Assembly (NCBI GenBank): GCA_042138015.1
Contig: JBHIVA010000003.1
Span: 1 to 64,000 of the forward strand
DNA length: 64,000 nt
DNA from: TH1177 sp042138015
GTDB taxonomy: Archaea > Thermoproteota > Nitrososphaeria > Nitrososphaerales > Nitrososphaeraceae
Direction of reading: 5' to 3'
Part shown: positions 36,752-46,351 of the stretch, one piece after another
Layout: each line of letters begins with the position of its first letter
How positions within the stretch are numbered: the first letter of the stretch is position 1
The notes under the pieces: model-generated
Databases searched by the model: none
What the model was told of the DNA's origin: nothing
Seen by the model: only the letters and a program-made list of their open reading frames with translations
Made by a program: the position numbers and the translations under genes

Positions 36752-37237
36752 ATGCTTTTGAAAGTACATGTTTTATCTAAGAGCGAGACTGCATTATTGA
36801 TAAATACCATCAAAAATTGGCCACAAAATGCCATACCCAAAATAAAAAACCTAAAATCCTTTGAGTTAGAAAAAAACAAGAAATTTTTAATACATGATAC
36901 TTTTTCAGCTATTCAAATTGATAAAACTATTTTACCATTCATTGGTAATACATCATTGATAAACTATTTTCCTTATATTATTGTAGATATGGGAGCAATA
37001 AAATTTATTTGTAATGGAGCAAAGATAATGCGTCCTGGTATAGTATATTTCGGTTTATTTTCTAAGAACGATATTGTAATTGTAAAGGATAAAGAACATC
37101 TTAAACCACTTGCAGTTGGAATCGCTCTAGAAGATAGTGAAAATGCTAAAATGCTATCTCGTGGGTACATAATAAATAACTTACATTATGTTGGTGATAA
37201 ATTCTGGGAATTGTACAAAGGGCTAAAGATCCAATAA
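36752..37237 (+). CDS. PUA-domain protein (MCT-1/Tma20-like)
   Basis: A 161-residue protein. The C-terminal half (about 80-155) is a PUA RNA-binding domain: IIVDMGAIKFICNGAKIMRP, then GIVYFGLFSKNDIVIVKDKE and PLAVGIALEDSE. The N-terminal part (HVLSKSETALLINTI) matches the archaeal MCT-1-like family linked to translation. It probably binds the ribosome or tRNA. It starts 77 bases after citrate synthase. Confidence 0.82.
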   Translation: MLLKVHVLSKSETALLINTIKNWPQNAIPKIKNLKSFELEKNKKFLIHDTFSAIQIDKTILPFIGNTSLINYFPYIIVDMGAIKFICNGAKIMRPGIVYFGLFSKNDIVIVKDKEHLKPLAVGIALEDSENAKMLSRGYIINNLHYVGDKFWELYKGLKIQ

Positions 37238-37278
37238 TATAATTATGTTCAAATAAATTTATTGATTGTAAATCCATA

Positions 37279-37995
37279 TTATACATTTTCCTTCAAATCT
37301 GAAATTCCCGTTTTATTTATAGTAAAAAAAATGTCTCTTTTCATTAACGGTTGAATAAATGAAATTTTATAGATATTCTTTTCAGCATTAATTATATCAA
37401 ACCTTAATTTGATATGGGTAGATATAGATATAGATTTATCCATAAACTCTTTCTGAAATTCTGTTTTTAGAAATTGTTGATCTTTCATTTTAATTTTTGG
37501 CAAATGAGTTTCACCATGTAATATTTCATCCCTTATAGAATTAGTAATAATAACAGCACAATTATACCTTAAAGCATAATGAGCTAATTTGTGTAAAAAT
37601 TTCATTAAAATGAGATGTCTTGCAGCTCCCTGACTCCTCGATGAAATTATTGAAGTCGCTGTATCCACTATTACCAACTTAGGCTTTATTATCTTAATCT
37701 TTTCTATTGAATTAAATTGTGCGAAAATTGATAATACTCTTATGTAGTTTATTCTATCTAAAATTTGCCTATTTCTTTCGTTGATTATTTCCTCAATACG
37801 TTCAGGCCTGAACGTACCTGCTGTATCAATAAAAATTATTTTTTCACGTGTATTCTTCAATAAATTTGCACAGATACTAAAACACAGTTGGGACTTGCCG
37901 GATCCATTTTCTCCATAAAGATCCGTAATAATACCATTACTTATTGCTCTACCTAGTAAATGATCTATCCTTTCTGACCCCGTTGAGTATTCCAA
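37279..37995 (-). CDS. RadB-like RecA-family ATPase
   Basis: A 238-residue RadA/RadB-type ATPase. Walker A is YGENGSGKSQLCF (about residues 24-36), Walker B is PKLVIVDTATSII. Between them FIDTAGTFRPERIEEI is typical. It lacks the N-terminal helix-hairpin-helix domain of RadA, so it resembles RadB-type paralogues that assist the recombinase. The start is TTG at 37993-37995. It is convergent with the PUA gene and divergent from the LSm gene. Confidence 0.8.
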   Translation of the reverse strand: MEYSTGSERIDHLLGRAISNGIITDLYGENGSGKSQLCFSICANLLKNTREKIIFIDTAGTFRPERIEEIINERNRQILDRINYIRVLSIFAQFNSIEKIKIIKPKLVIVDTATSIISSRSQGAARHLILMKFLHKLAHYALRYNCAVIITNSIRDEILHGETHLPKIKMKDQQFLKTEFQKEFMDKSISISTHIKLRFDIINAEKNIYKISFIQPLMKRDIFFTINKTGISDLKENV

Positions 37996-38076
37996 TTATA
38001 TTGCAATCAATCTATTATAGATAATAATATTCTTTTAGTTAAGGAACCTTTTTATTCTGCTCTGTCTGAACTTGAA

Positions 38077-38352
38077 TTGCAAAGTGATATATTGATATTG
38101 TCAGCTAATCCAACTTCTCAACAACCAAAAAGACCTCTTACTGCATTACAAAAATCATTAAACCAACGTGTGGCAGTTAGGCTCAAAAGCGAAATCGAGT
38201 ATAAGGGAATAATGAGTAATGTAGACTCCTACATGAACCTTATACTTATTGATGCGGAAGAATACCAATCAACTGATTTGCTGGCCAATTATGGTAAAGT
38301 TGTAATTAGGGGAAACAATGTTCTCTTTATTAAGCTTATTAAAGATCTATAA
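38077..38352 (+). CDS. LSm (archaeal Sm-like) RNA-binding protein
   Basis: A 91-residue Sm-like protein. Sm1 motif VAVRLKSEIEYKGIMSNVDS, then MNLILIDAEEY; Sm2 is GKVVIRGNNVLFI. Such proteins form hexamer or heptamer rings on U-rich RNA. The start is a TTG at 38077; the first 20 residues are unstructured and may be shorter in life. It precedes metK by 25 bases and could be co-transcribed. Confidence 0.9.
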   Translation: MQSDILILSANPTSQQPKRPLTALQKSLNQRVAVRLKSEIEYKGIMSNVDSYMNLILIDAEEYQSTDLLANYGKVVIRGNNVLFIKLIKDL

Positions 38353-38377
38353 TCTATTTGGATCTACATTTTAAAAA

Positions 38378-39520
38378 ATGACATCACGTTATCTATTTAG
38401 CTCAGAAAGTGTAACAGAAGGACATCCCGACAAGATATGTGATCAGGTTTCGGATTCAATACTAGATGCTTTCCTCTTAAAGGATCCTGATTCCCGAGTT
38501 GCCGTAGAATCCCTAACAACGATAGGAACTATTTTTGTAGCAGGGGAAGTTACATCGAGAGGAATGGTAGATATACAAAAAACTACTAGGGATATGATTA
38601 GAGAAATAGGTTATGATAGTGGAGAATTAGGTTTTGATTGCAATAATTGTGCAGTACTAACATCTATTCATTCGCAAAGTGATGATATATCTATAGGAGT
38701 TACTGCAACAGATCACAGGGAACAAGGAGCTGGAGACCAAGGTCTTGTATTTGGTTATGCCACAAACGAAACTCCTGAGTTAATGCCATTACCAATAATT
38801 ATGGCACACAAGCTTTGTTTTAAGTTGAGTCATGTTCGAAAGTCAAAAGAGCTTGATTGGGTTAGACCAGATGGAAAGTCGCAAGTATCCGTAGTTTACG
38901 AAGGATCTGTCCCAACCAGAATCGATACTGTTGTTCTCTCAAGTCAACATTCACCAGATATAACTTTGAAGCAGTTACGTGAGGAACTAATAAACAAAGT
39001 AATAAAACCTACTTGTGGAGAATGGATCGATGAAAAAACCAAATTTTTTATCAACCCTACAGGAAGATTCGTTCTAGGTGGTCCAGCTGCAGATACTGGA
39101 CTCACTGGAAGAAAGATTATCATTGATACATATGGTGGAATGGGAAGACATGGAGGAGGGGCCTTTTCTGGGAAGGACCCTTCCAAAGTTGATAGGTCTG
39201 CTTGTTATATGGCTAGGTATATCGCCAAAAATATTGTAGCAGCTAACTTGGCTAAAAAATGCGAAGTACAAATAGCCTATGCAATAGGAATGTCCGAACC
39301 CGTTTCAGTTATGGTAGATACATTTAACACAGGTAAAATAAGTCATGAAAAAATTGAAGAAAAAGTAAAAAAAGTTTTTGATATGAGACCTTCACAAATA
39401 ATAGAAACATTATCATTAAAAAGACCGATATATAAAAAAACCGCAGCTTATGGCCATTTCGGAAGAAGTGAAAGTACTTTTTCATGGGAAAAAACAGATA
39501 AAATTGATCTACTCAATTGA
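38378..39520 (+). CDS. metK: S-adenosylmethionine synthetase, bacterial type
   Basis: A 380-residue MetK of the bacterial/eukaryotic family, making SAM from methionine and ATP. Motifs are FSSESVTEGHPDKICDQVSD, GAGDQGLVFGYAT and GPAADTGLTGRKIIIDTYGG, followed by GRHGGGAFSGKDPSKVDRS. Most archaea instead use a divergent archaeal enzyme, so this points to transfer or to lineage-specific retention. The LSm gene is directly upstream, and a T-tract follows the stop. SAM is consumed by the corrin methyltransferases downstream. Confidence 0.95.
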   Translation: MTSRYLFSSESVTEGHPDKICDQVSDSILDAFLLKDPDSRVAVESLTTIGTIFVAGEVTSRGMVDIQKTTRDMIREIGYDSGELGFDCNNCAVLTSIHSQSDDISIGVTATDHREQGAGDQGLVFGYATNETPELMPLPIIMAHKLCFKLSHVRKSKELDWVRPDGKSQVSVVYEGSVPTRIDTVVLSSQHSPDITLKQLREELINKVIKPTCGEWIDEKTKFFINPTGRFVLGGPAADTGLTGRKIIIDTYGGMGRHGGGAFSGKDPSKVDRSACYMARYIAKNIVAANLAKKCEVQIAYAIGMSEPVSVMVDTFNTGKISHEKIEEKVKKVFDMRPSQIIETLSLKRPIYKKTAAYGHFGRSESTFSWEKTDKIDLLN

Positions 39521-39526
39521 TCAGTA

Positions 39527-39534
39527 TTTTTTTT
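39527..39534 (+). terminator. Poly-T terminator of metK
   Basis: Eight consecutive T starting seven bases after the metK stop codon, in line with archaeal U-tract termination. Confidence 0.5.
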
Positions 39535-39914
39535 ACCAACAGTAATTTTTAAAAAATATTTCAAAATAATATTAATCTCCCAAATATCCCATTAAGTAAA
39601 AAAAGCACAATGATTCACCTTACTGATAATTTGAAAAGGATCAATTGGAATTATACATTTTGAAACTAATAAAATTTAAACAGCCATCTCAACTTCTCAT
39701 CAAGATATCTAACAATTTTTAAGTTACCTTATATATTAAATTATTTGTATTCTCTATTCAAAGCAAGGATAATTTTAAAACCTTAGATTCTAGAAGAATG
39801 TTTTATACTTACTAAGTTGTAAAATCAAACTTTTCACAAACCTATTTCTAAATTCCATTTTTTTTATCTTATTATTTATAAATTTGATCAGCGCACACAG
39901 ATATTGGAGAATTA
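39535..39914. other. Intergenic, no gene seen
   Basis: About 380 AT-rich bases between the metK terminator and cbiD. No coding signal on either strand that I accept. Confidence 0.5.
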
Positions 39915-41144
39915 GTGAACTTGGGAAATTATATTGACTCATTAAAGGTTGGCAATGAAATTTTAGATAAAGATTTACCACTTGCTGAAATAGAATCAGA
40001 ACAAGGACTCTCCAAGGAAATAGTCGAAAAGCGGAAAAAAGGATTGTTAAGAACGGGTTATACAACTGGGACGTCAGCCACGGCAGCAACTAAAGCCGCA
40101 CTTTTGACAATAATTGATCCTAAAATAAAGATATCACAAGTAGAAGTAACACTTCCCAAGGGTAAAGTTGTAAAATTAAATATTGCATGGACATTAATTA
40201 AAGAAAATAACAATTCAGTGACATGTGCGGTTATAAAAGATGGAGGAGATGATCCGGATGTTACTCATGGTGCAGAAATATGTTCTACCATTTCAATTAA
40301 TGATAATAGAAACGCTATATCTATCGAGGGAGGAAAAGGTGTTGGTCGTGTTACTAAGCCAGGACTAGGACTGACTATTGGAAGTGCTGCAATAAATCCT
40401 ATCCCTCGAATGATGATAGAAAATGTGATTAAGGAAGTTGGAGATAAATTACTAAAAGAGAAAGGTATTACTGCTACTATTTCAGTTCCAGATGGCGAAA
40501 AAATCGCCAAAAAAACCGATAATCCACGACTAGGAATTATAGGAGGAATATCTATTCTTGGCACTTCTGGAATTGTTTACCCATATTCAACTGCTTCTTT
40601 TGCGGCTTCCATCAAACAGAGCTTAGATATTGCAATAACTCTTGGAACAGATATGGTAATCTTAACTACGGGAGGGAGAAGCGAGGAATTTGCGAAAAAA
40701 ATCTTTAACACAAATCCTGACCATTCGTTTATCCAAATGGGGGATTTTTCAGGTTATACAATCAAACAATGTATGAATCGAAAATTAAGTAAAATAATAA
40801 TCGCGGGCTTTATAGGCAAATTGACAAAAATGGCAATGGGAATAAAACAAACTCATGTTCGAGGTTCCCACGTCAGTTTGGAATTCCTAGCAGATTTGGC
40901 ATCAAAATGTACTAATTCCGAAAAAATAATCAAAGAGATTAAAAAAGCTAATACCGCGAGACACGTTTCAGAGATAATAATAGAGAATAATATACCTAAA
41001 TTTTTTGATTTAATATGTAAGTACACATATTTTCAGATGAATAGTTATGCAGAGAACAAATTAGATATTGTTGTATTGATGTTTGACTTCAACGGAAATG
41101 TTTGTGGGTTTTACCCCTTTTTTAATAATATTCAAAAGTCATAG
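39915..41144 (+). CDS. cbiD: Cobalt-precorrin-5B C1-methyltransferase CbiD
   Basis: A 409-residue CbiD that methylates C1 of the corrin ring in the anaerobic route. Characteristic segments: LLRTGYTTGTSATAATKAAL near residue 45, CAVIKDGGDDPDVTHGAEI, and GGISILGTSGIVYPYSTASF. The GTG at 39915 is taken as start. The following C-terminal part (QMNSYAENKLDIVVLMFDFN) is typical. It precedes cbiG by 458 bases on the same strand. Confidence 0.93.
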   Translation: MNLGNYIDSLKVGNEILDKDLPLAEIESEQGLSKEIVEKRKKGLLRTGYTTGTSATAATKAALLTIIDPKIKISQVEVTLPKGKVVKLNIAWTLIKENNNSVTCAVIKDGGDDPDVTHGAEICSTISINDNRNAISIEGGKGVGRVTKPGLGLTIGSAAINPIPRMMIENVIKEVGDKLLKEKGITATISVPDGEKIAKKTDNPRLGIIGGISILGTSGIVYPYSTASFAASIKQSLDIAITLGTDMVILTTGGRSEEFAKKIFNTNPDHSFIQMGDFSGYTIKQCMNRKLSKIIIAGFIGKLTKMAMGIKQTHVRGSHVSLEFLADLASKCTNSEKIIKEIKKANTARHVSEIIIENNIPKFFDLICKYTYFQMNSYAENKLDIVVLMFDFNGNVCGFYPFFNNIQKS

Positions 41145-41602
41145 AAAGATTAGTAACTATTAGCTAACCAAATATGTCTTTTAAAAATATTGACATAATT
41201 TATTCCTTCAATGATAAAATCAATATCTAAAACAAACTTATTATTAAAAATCATGACAATCTTATTTATAGAAGGTAATATACAACAAATATATTTTTGG
41301 TTATTAATTATTATATGATAAGCATAATGTTTTAATGGAATATATTTGAGAGAACTAGGATCAAATCATACTTTTCCATTTAATTCATACCATTTATTTT
41401 AATCGTAAAATTCTTTAAAAGAACGAAAATTAGATTGATTAAGTCATAATTAATATTGATTTACATAGGCATCATCTTCTGATTTACTTTTATCCAACAT
41501 TTTATAAGATGCACTAAAAATTCGAAATTATCTAGTCATTTTGACATTCTTTAATCAAGGATAAAAGCAAAGAAATATTTTTATCTATTAACACATTTTT
41601 TT
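41145..41602. other. Intergenic between cbiD and cbiG
   Basis: 458 AT-rich bases, no gene seen. A TTTTTATCTA stretch at about 41579-41588 lies 15-25 bases before the cbiG ATG and may be its TATA region. I do not see a cobalamin riboswitch; archaea rarely use one. Confidence 0.5.
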
Positions 41603-42676
41603 ATGTTGGAACATAAGGAAAAAATCGCAATTATTGCAATTACAAAAAATGGCATACACATTTCTGCACTGATTAAAAATAAAATTCCAGAAGCAGTAGT
41701 TTTTGTTCCGGAAAAACTAAAGTCTAATGTTAATTCAAACATTATCTGGTTTAACGAGCCTGTATCAAAAATAATTATGGATCAATTTAAAGCGAACGAT
41801 GCTTTAATTTGTATTTTTTCTCTTGGAGCTGTTATCAGATTGATATCTACTTCGTTGAAAGATAAAAAAAATGATCCAGCTGTGCTTGTTATAGATGATA
41901 AAGCCACCTTTGTTATAAGTACTCTTTCAGGCCATCTTGGAGGAGCTAATGCACTCACAAGGTACATAGCATCTTTTATGAACTCAATTCCTGTTATAAC
42001 TACTGCAGCTGACGTCAATAAAACTATATCAGTAGATCTCCTCGGACAAGAATTTGGATGGCAAATAGAAAATTTTACAAATGTTACCAAAACTAGTGCA
42101 CTTATGGTAAACGAAGAAAAGATAGCTATCTTTCAAGACTCAGGTGAAAGACATTGGTGGGATATGGATAATCTACCTAAAAATGTAACAATAATAAATA
42201 CACTTGAGGAAACATTAGATAAAAAATTTAAAGCGTGTTTAATTATTACAGATAAATTAATTACTGACAAGAATATTTTATCAAAGTCTGTGATATATCG
42301 ACCTAAGTCATTAGTAGTAGGAATTGGAGTACACTGGGATACTACAAAAAAAGAAATATTCGATGGGATAGCCTCCGTACTAGAAAGAAATATGCTAAGT
42401 TTTTCATGTATTAAAGCTCTTACCTCTATCAAAAAGAAAGTTGATGTGAAGGGATTATCTGAGTTCTCTAAAGAACATAAGTTATCACTTTATTTATACA
42501 CTAAGGAAGAGTTAGACAAGATAGAGGTACCTAATCCTTCTGATATAGTGAAAAAATATGAAAAAGTTGCCAGTGTTTCGGAAGCCTCTTCTATTTTATA
42601 TTCCCATGGATCTCTTATAGTACAAAAACAAAAATTTCCTCCTAACCTTACTATAGCAATTTCAAAGATAGGATGA
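41603..42676 (+). CDS. cbiG: Cobalt-precorrin-5A hydrolase CbiG
   Basis: A 357-residue CbiG that opens the delta-lactone and releases acetaldehyde. The N-terminal domain has AIIAITKNGIHISALI and ALICIFSLGAVIRLIS; the middle domain has GHLGGANALTRYIA; the C-terminal cobalamin-synthesis G domain begins LVVGIGVHWDTTKKEI. The three-part layout matches the family. Its stop overlaps the cbiX start (ATGA), so they are translationally coupled. Confidence 0.9.
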   Translation: MLEHKEKIAIIAITKNGIHISALIKNKIPEAVVFVPEKLKSNVNSNIIWFNEPVSKIIMDQFKANDALICIFSLGAVIRLISTSLKDKKNDPAVLVIDDKATFVISTLSGHLGGANALTRYIASFMNSIPVITTAADVNKTISVDLLGQEFGWQIENFTNVTKTSALMVNEEKIAIFQDSGERHWWDMDNLPKNVTIINTLEETLDKKFKACLIITDKLITDKNILSKSVIYRPKSLVVGIGVHWDTTKKEIFDGIASVLERNMLSFSCIKALTSIKKKVDVKGLSEFSKEHKLSLYLYTKEELDKIEVPNPSDIVKKYEKVASVSEASSILYSHGSLIVQKQKFPPNLTIAISKIG

Positions 42677-43443
42677 GAATAGTCTTGCGAAAGGGTTTAC
42701 TAATAATAGATAGGGGTAGCAGGGAATTAGAGGTAAGGTGTGAATTAGATAAAATAGCTCATAAAGCAAAGGAACGAGGAGGATATCATTACTCGAATTA
42801 CTGTTTTCTAGAGGTAGTGCCTCCTTTCATCGAAGAAGGAATATTACACTGTCTACATGAAAACATAGAATTTATAACAGTTATGCCTTATTTCCTTTAT
42901 CCAGGTTTGAAACTTAAGGAAACAGTAAAACAAACCGCCAATTTAGCAAAAAAATTACATTTAAACCTAGTTATCACCAAACCATTGAGTTATTCTCAAC
43001 TTCTCTCCACAATTATTATTGATAGAATTGAAAAGTTGAAGAAAGATAAGAATATTTTCTATAAAAATTCTGATTGTGATGTCTTGGTAATCGGACATGG
43101 GAGTTCAGATAAACGAGCCAGAGATGCATTCATTTATACAGTAAAGAAAATTAAAAACCATTTTAGAAATGTTGAACCATGTTTTCTTGAATTAGATTCA
43201 CCCAATATTGAACAAGGTTTATTTTCTATAATTCAATCAAGACCTAAAATTATTTTAGTAATGCCTTATTTTTTACATCGAGGAATACATATAAAAATTG
43301 ACGTAACAAATGAGATCAAAAAAGCATTAATAAAACATGGATTTTCTAATATTTTTATTTCTGATCATATAGGAGTAGATGAAAAAATGGTCGATCTTGT
43401 GTTAGAACGTGCAAAGGAATCAGAGAATCGTAGAGATATATAG
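42673..43443 (+). CDS. cbiX: Sirohydrochlorin cobaltochelatase-like protein CbiX, two-domain form
   Basis: A 256-residue protein of two CbiX-type halves. The C-terminal half retains the metal-binding motif VLVIGHGSSDKRARDAF and the second histidine in MPYFLHRGIHIKID. In the N-terminal half the matching positions read IIDRGSRELEVR (Arg for His) and MPYFLYPGLKL (Lys for His), so one of the two pseudo-symmetric sites is degenerate. It inserts Co2+ into sirohydrochlorin in the early-cobalt pathway. It overlaps cbiG and is followed after two bases by cbiC. Confidence 0.88.
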   Translation: MRIVLRKGLLIIDRGSRELEVRCELDKIAHKAKERGGYHYSNYCFLEVVPPFIEEGILHCLHENIEFITVMPYFLYPGLKLKETVKQTANLAKKLHLNLVITKPLSYSQLLSTIIIDRIEKLKKDKNIFYKNSDCDVLVIGHGSSDKRARDAFIYTVKKIKNHFRNVEPCFLELDSPNIEQGLFSIIQSRPKIILVMPYFLHRGIHIKIDVTNEIKKALIKHGFSNIFISDHIGVDEKMVDLVLERAKESENRRDI

Positions 43444-43445
43444 CC

Positions 43446-44138
43446 ATGGCCAAGTTAAAGTCAGATGATTCTAATGAATCTGCAGAGAATAGATCTATGT
43501 CTATTAAATCATTTGATATCGAGAAGACTAGTTTTAAGATAATCGATGATGAAATTGGAGATCACAGCTATGATTTGCAATATGAATGGCCTGTAGTTAG
43601 AAGAGTAATTCATGCTACTGCTGATTTTGAATTTGCAACTAAAGAAAAAATAATATTTAACCGGGATCCAATCTCGTCAGCATTTAATGCATTCAAGAAT
43701 GGTTGTACTATAGTAACAGATGTTGAAATGGTAAGATCTGGTATTTCCAAAACTAATTTGGCTAAATTAAATCTAAACTCTGTGTGCAGGATTTCAGATC
43801 CTGCATTAATGGAAGAAGCCAAAAAACATAATAAAACAAGAGCAGAAATGGCAATGTTGAGTTGTAGAAAAGAGATGAATAAAGGAATAGTTATAATAGG
43901 TAATGCTCCAACTGCATTGTATGAAATAATAAGGATGATAGAAGAAAATGAGACAATGCCATCCCTTGTTATTGGAATTCCGGTAGGTTTTGTATCCGCT
44001 CTAGAAAGCAAAAAAGAATTGTTACAAATAAATGTTCCATGCATCACAAATATTGGAAGAAAAGGAGGGAGTTCTGTAGCCGCATCTATTATCAATGCCT
44101 TATTACTTTTATATACTCATAGAGAGCATTCGATATAA
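43446..44138 (+). CDS. cbiC: Cobalt-precorrin-8 methylmutase CbiC
   Basis: A 230-residue CbiC/CobH that moves a methyl group from C11 to C12. Recognisable parts: VVRRVIHATADFEFAT near residue 50, AFKNGCTIVTDVEMVRSG, GNAPTALYEIIRMIEE, and GIPVGFVSALESKKEL. The catalytic His is in RRVIHATADF. It is the last gene of the cbiG-cbiX-cbiC run (two-base spacing). The N-terminal 35 residues are an uncommon charged extension. Confidence 0.92.
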   Translation: MAKLKSDDSNESAENRSMSIKSFDIEKTSFKIIDDEIGDHSYDLQYEWPVVRRVIHATADFEFATKEKIIFNRDPISSAFNAFKNGCTIVTDVEMVRSGISKTNLAKLNLNSVCRISDPALMEEAKKHNKTRAEMAMLSCRKEMNKGIVIIGNAPTALYEIIRMIEENETMPSLVIGIPVGFVSALESKKELLQINVPCITNIGRKGGSSVAASIINALLLLYTHREHSI

Positions 44139-45325
44139 ATCAAATGCATTTTAGATAATATCTTTATTATAGAAAATATAATCAAAATTTCAACTCTAAA
44201 TATACACTTGTATATAATTCGTAACATACAATTTAAACATAGAATTGGGAAATAAAATTATAATCAGTACTTACATTGATTTTTCTATTTATAGTTACTA
44301 CTTAATGGAAACTAGTTCATAATTTTCTACAAGTACATTCCATTCTTTTGAACGGTAATATATTACAGTATAAACGTCATATTCAAATTAGAAAAAAGTT
44401 TACATCTTTGACTGCTTACAATATATCATTTCCCGGTACACCAAACAATTCATCATTCCTTTTTTCCCACTGAGAAAATCATTTCCACAATTACCAGCAA
44501 GAACATCGTTATCATGACCATCATAGAGTGCATCATATCCTAAAAATTCATTAGTGTATATTGACTGTCTTCTCCGTAAATTTCATCATATTGTTTTCTC
44601 CGGTCAATCATTTTCATATTTACCTTATATATCATTTAGACCATCTCTAATGTAAGTGAAATCCGAATTATTAGTTCCATATTATAGTATCTAAATTTGT
44701 AAATACAGAATATTCATATAATTACTAGAAAAAATATGATCTCATCATTATAATTTGAATTTTTATATTATTTACATGAGAAATTACCTTTGATACCTTC
44801 ATTTATAGATCATGGATATAATATTTTTATTATGATTTAATCTCTTCATCTTGCCTTTATTTTCATTCATACCTTACAAAAAACAATAATCTACAATTTT
44901 TTGGAAAGAAGTTTTAAAATCATCATCATAAATATTTTGGAAATATTTAAAATGCAATCTAAATTTGATACGATATTTAATATATACACATAATTCGGAA
45001 AAATAACTAAGATACATAAAAATAATTGGTATGTGATTAGTTTGGAATGGAGTAACGAGGTTACCAAAAAAAAGAATTAGTAGACCAGTATGTAGACCTA
45101 CTTGTTATAAATCTAAATAATCAAAAAATCATGACAAAAAAATTTACTATTAATATTATTCCTAACTTGAGTAAAACAAACATCTTTTTGAAGTTACTTT
45201 TAAAAATCTGTTTCAATTGAATAAATAAACAAAATAGTTATGACTAATTAAATACTAAAAATGAGAAGTTGTTTGATATTGGATACTCTATTAAACAAAC
45301 TTAATAATGATTAGATTATAACACT
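44139..45325. other. 1.2 kb region with a decayed RTX gene and no intact gene
   Basis: Outside the RTX remnant at 44416-44690 no coding signal is visible. The rest is AT-rich with stops in all frames. Confidence 0.6.
44416..44690 (-). pseudogene. Decayed RTX (calcium-binding nonapeptide-repeat) gene
   Basis: On the minus strand, frames shifted by indels give RTX-like units: SDFTYIRDGLNDI, then a stop, GKYENDX; QYDEIYGEDS; then GYDALYDGHDNDVLAGNCGN, DFLSG, and after another shift NDELFGVPGNDIL ending at a TAA at 44416-44418. The G-x-D/N-G-x-D-x-L-x-G spacing at nine-residue intervals is the calcium-binding repeat of secreted RTX proteins. Several stops and frameshifts show it is inactive. No intact N- or C-terminal domain is present, so its original role is unknown. 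Confidence 0.75.
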
Positions 45326-45769
45326 ATGTATTTGAAAGAACTAAAAGCAGAAGTAAGAATCTTATCTTCTGCTGATACAGTATGGTCTGTAATTTCTGAC
45401 TTTAGTAGATATTCTGATTGGAATCCCTTTATTAAAAGTATAAAGGGAGAACTAAAAGTAGGAGCCAAATTGGAGATTCATTTAACAACAGTTGGAGGGA
45501 AAACTAGAATATATTATCCTGAAGTAACAAAAGTTGAACCTCCCAATGAAATAAGATGGTACGGAAAGTTTTTCTTTTCGGGAATATTCAGTGGAGAACG
45601 GATATTAACCATAGAAAAAATTTCAGAAAAGGAGGTTGTATTCATCAACAAAGAGATCTTTTCAGGAATTGGCGTCAAATTCACACCAAAAAAAATGGAA
45701 AACGATATAATTTCAAGTTTTGAATCAATGAATAATTCTCTCAAAAATCTTATTGAAAGAAATAGTTGA
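45326..45769 (+). CDS. SRPBCC (START-like) family protein
   Basis: A 147-residue helix-grip protein of the polyketide-cyclase/START-like type. The N-terminal strand and helix (EVRILSSADTVWSVISDFSR) with the YSDWNPFIKSIKGE loop are diagnostic, and the C-terminal long helix (NDIISSFESMNNSLKNLIER) closes the cavity. Such proteins bind small lipids or other ligands. No neighbour suggests a specific ligand; it lies between a decayed RTX gene and a DUF427 gene. Confidence 0.82.
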   Translation: MYLKELKAEVRILSSADTVWSVISDFSRYSDWNPFIKSIKGELKVGAKLEIHLTTVGGKTRIYYPEVTKVEPPNEIRWYGKFFFSGIFSGERILTIEKISEKEVVFINKEIFSGIGVKFTPKKMENDIISSFESMNNSLKNLIERNS

Positions 45770-45890
45770 GATAATAACATTTTCATAGTTTCATAACCTA
45801 ACACATTTTAATTATAATTATTTTTTTCTTGTCGTTAAAATATGATTGCTATAGGAGAAAATTTTTAAACTCGTTCGCTAACCTAATACT

Positions 45891-46172
45891 ATGAAAGCAA
45901 TCTGGAATAACAAAATTATTGCTGAAAGCGATAAAACTATATTAATAGAAGGCAATCATTATTTTCCACCTAATTCAATAAATAAAGAATTTTTAATAAA
46001 AAGTAATATCACCACTATGTGTTCATGGAAAGGAAAAGCAAATTATTTTTCTATTAAGGTTAATGGAAAATTAAATAAAGACTGTGCTTGGTATTATCCG
46101 GACCCCCTGGAAGAAGCCAAACAAATAAAAGAATACGTGGCATTTTGGAAAGGAGTAGAGTTAAAGAACTAA
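45891..46172 (+). CDS. DUF427 domain protein
   Basis: A 93-residue protein of the DUF427 family: MKAIWNNKIIAESDKTILIE, GNHYFPPNSIN, then CSWKGKANYFSIKVNG and AWYYPDPLEEAKQIK with YVAFWKGVEL. The layout of tryptophan and tyrosine residues in W(K)GKA..Y and WYYP.P fits the family. The function is not established. It lies 121 bases after the SRPBCC gene on the same strand. Confidence 0.85.
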   Translation: MKAIWNNKIIAESDKTILIEGNHYFPPNSINKEFLIKSNITTMCSWKGKANYFSIKVNGKLNKDCAWYYPDPLEEAKQIKEYVAFWKGVELKN

Positions 46173-46351
46173 AGAATTTTTCTAAAGGGTTCAAAGTTTT
46201 TCAATGATATAATTTCTCCTTATTATTTTTGGATTATTAACATTCTCATAGTTTTCCTTAGAATCATATTAATACAATCATATTTAAACACCTTAAATCT
46301 TATCTTCCAATAATCAGATTGAAATAATCTATTTAGCTAAAAATGAATAAA

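Noticed and set aside
41145..41602. Possible cobalamin riboswitch upstream of cbiG
   Set aside because: No recognisable B12-box or complex fold; archaea seldom use this switch.
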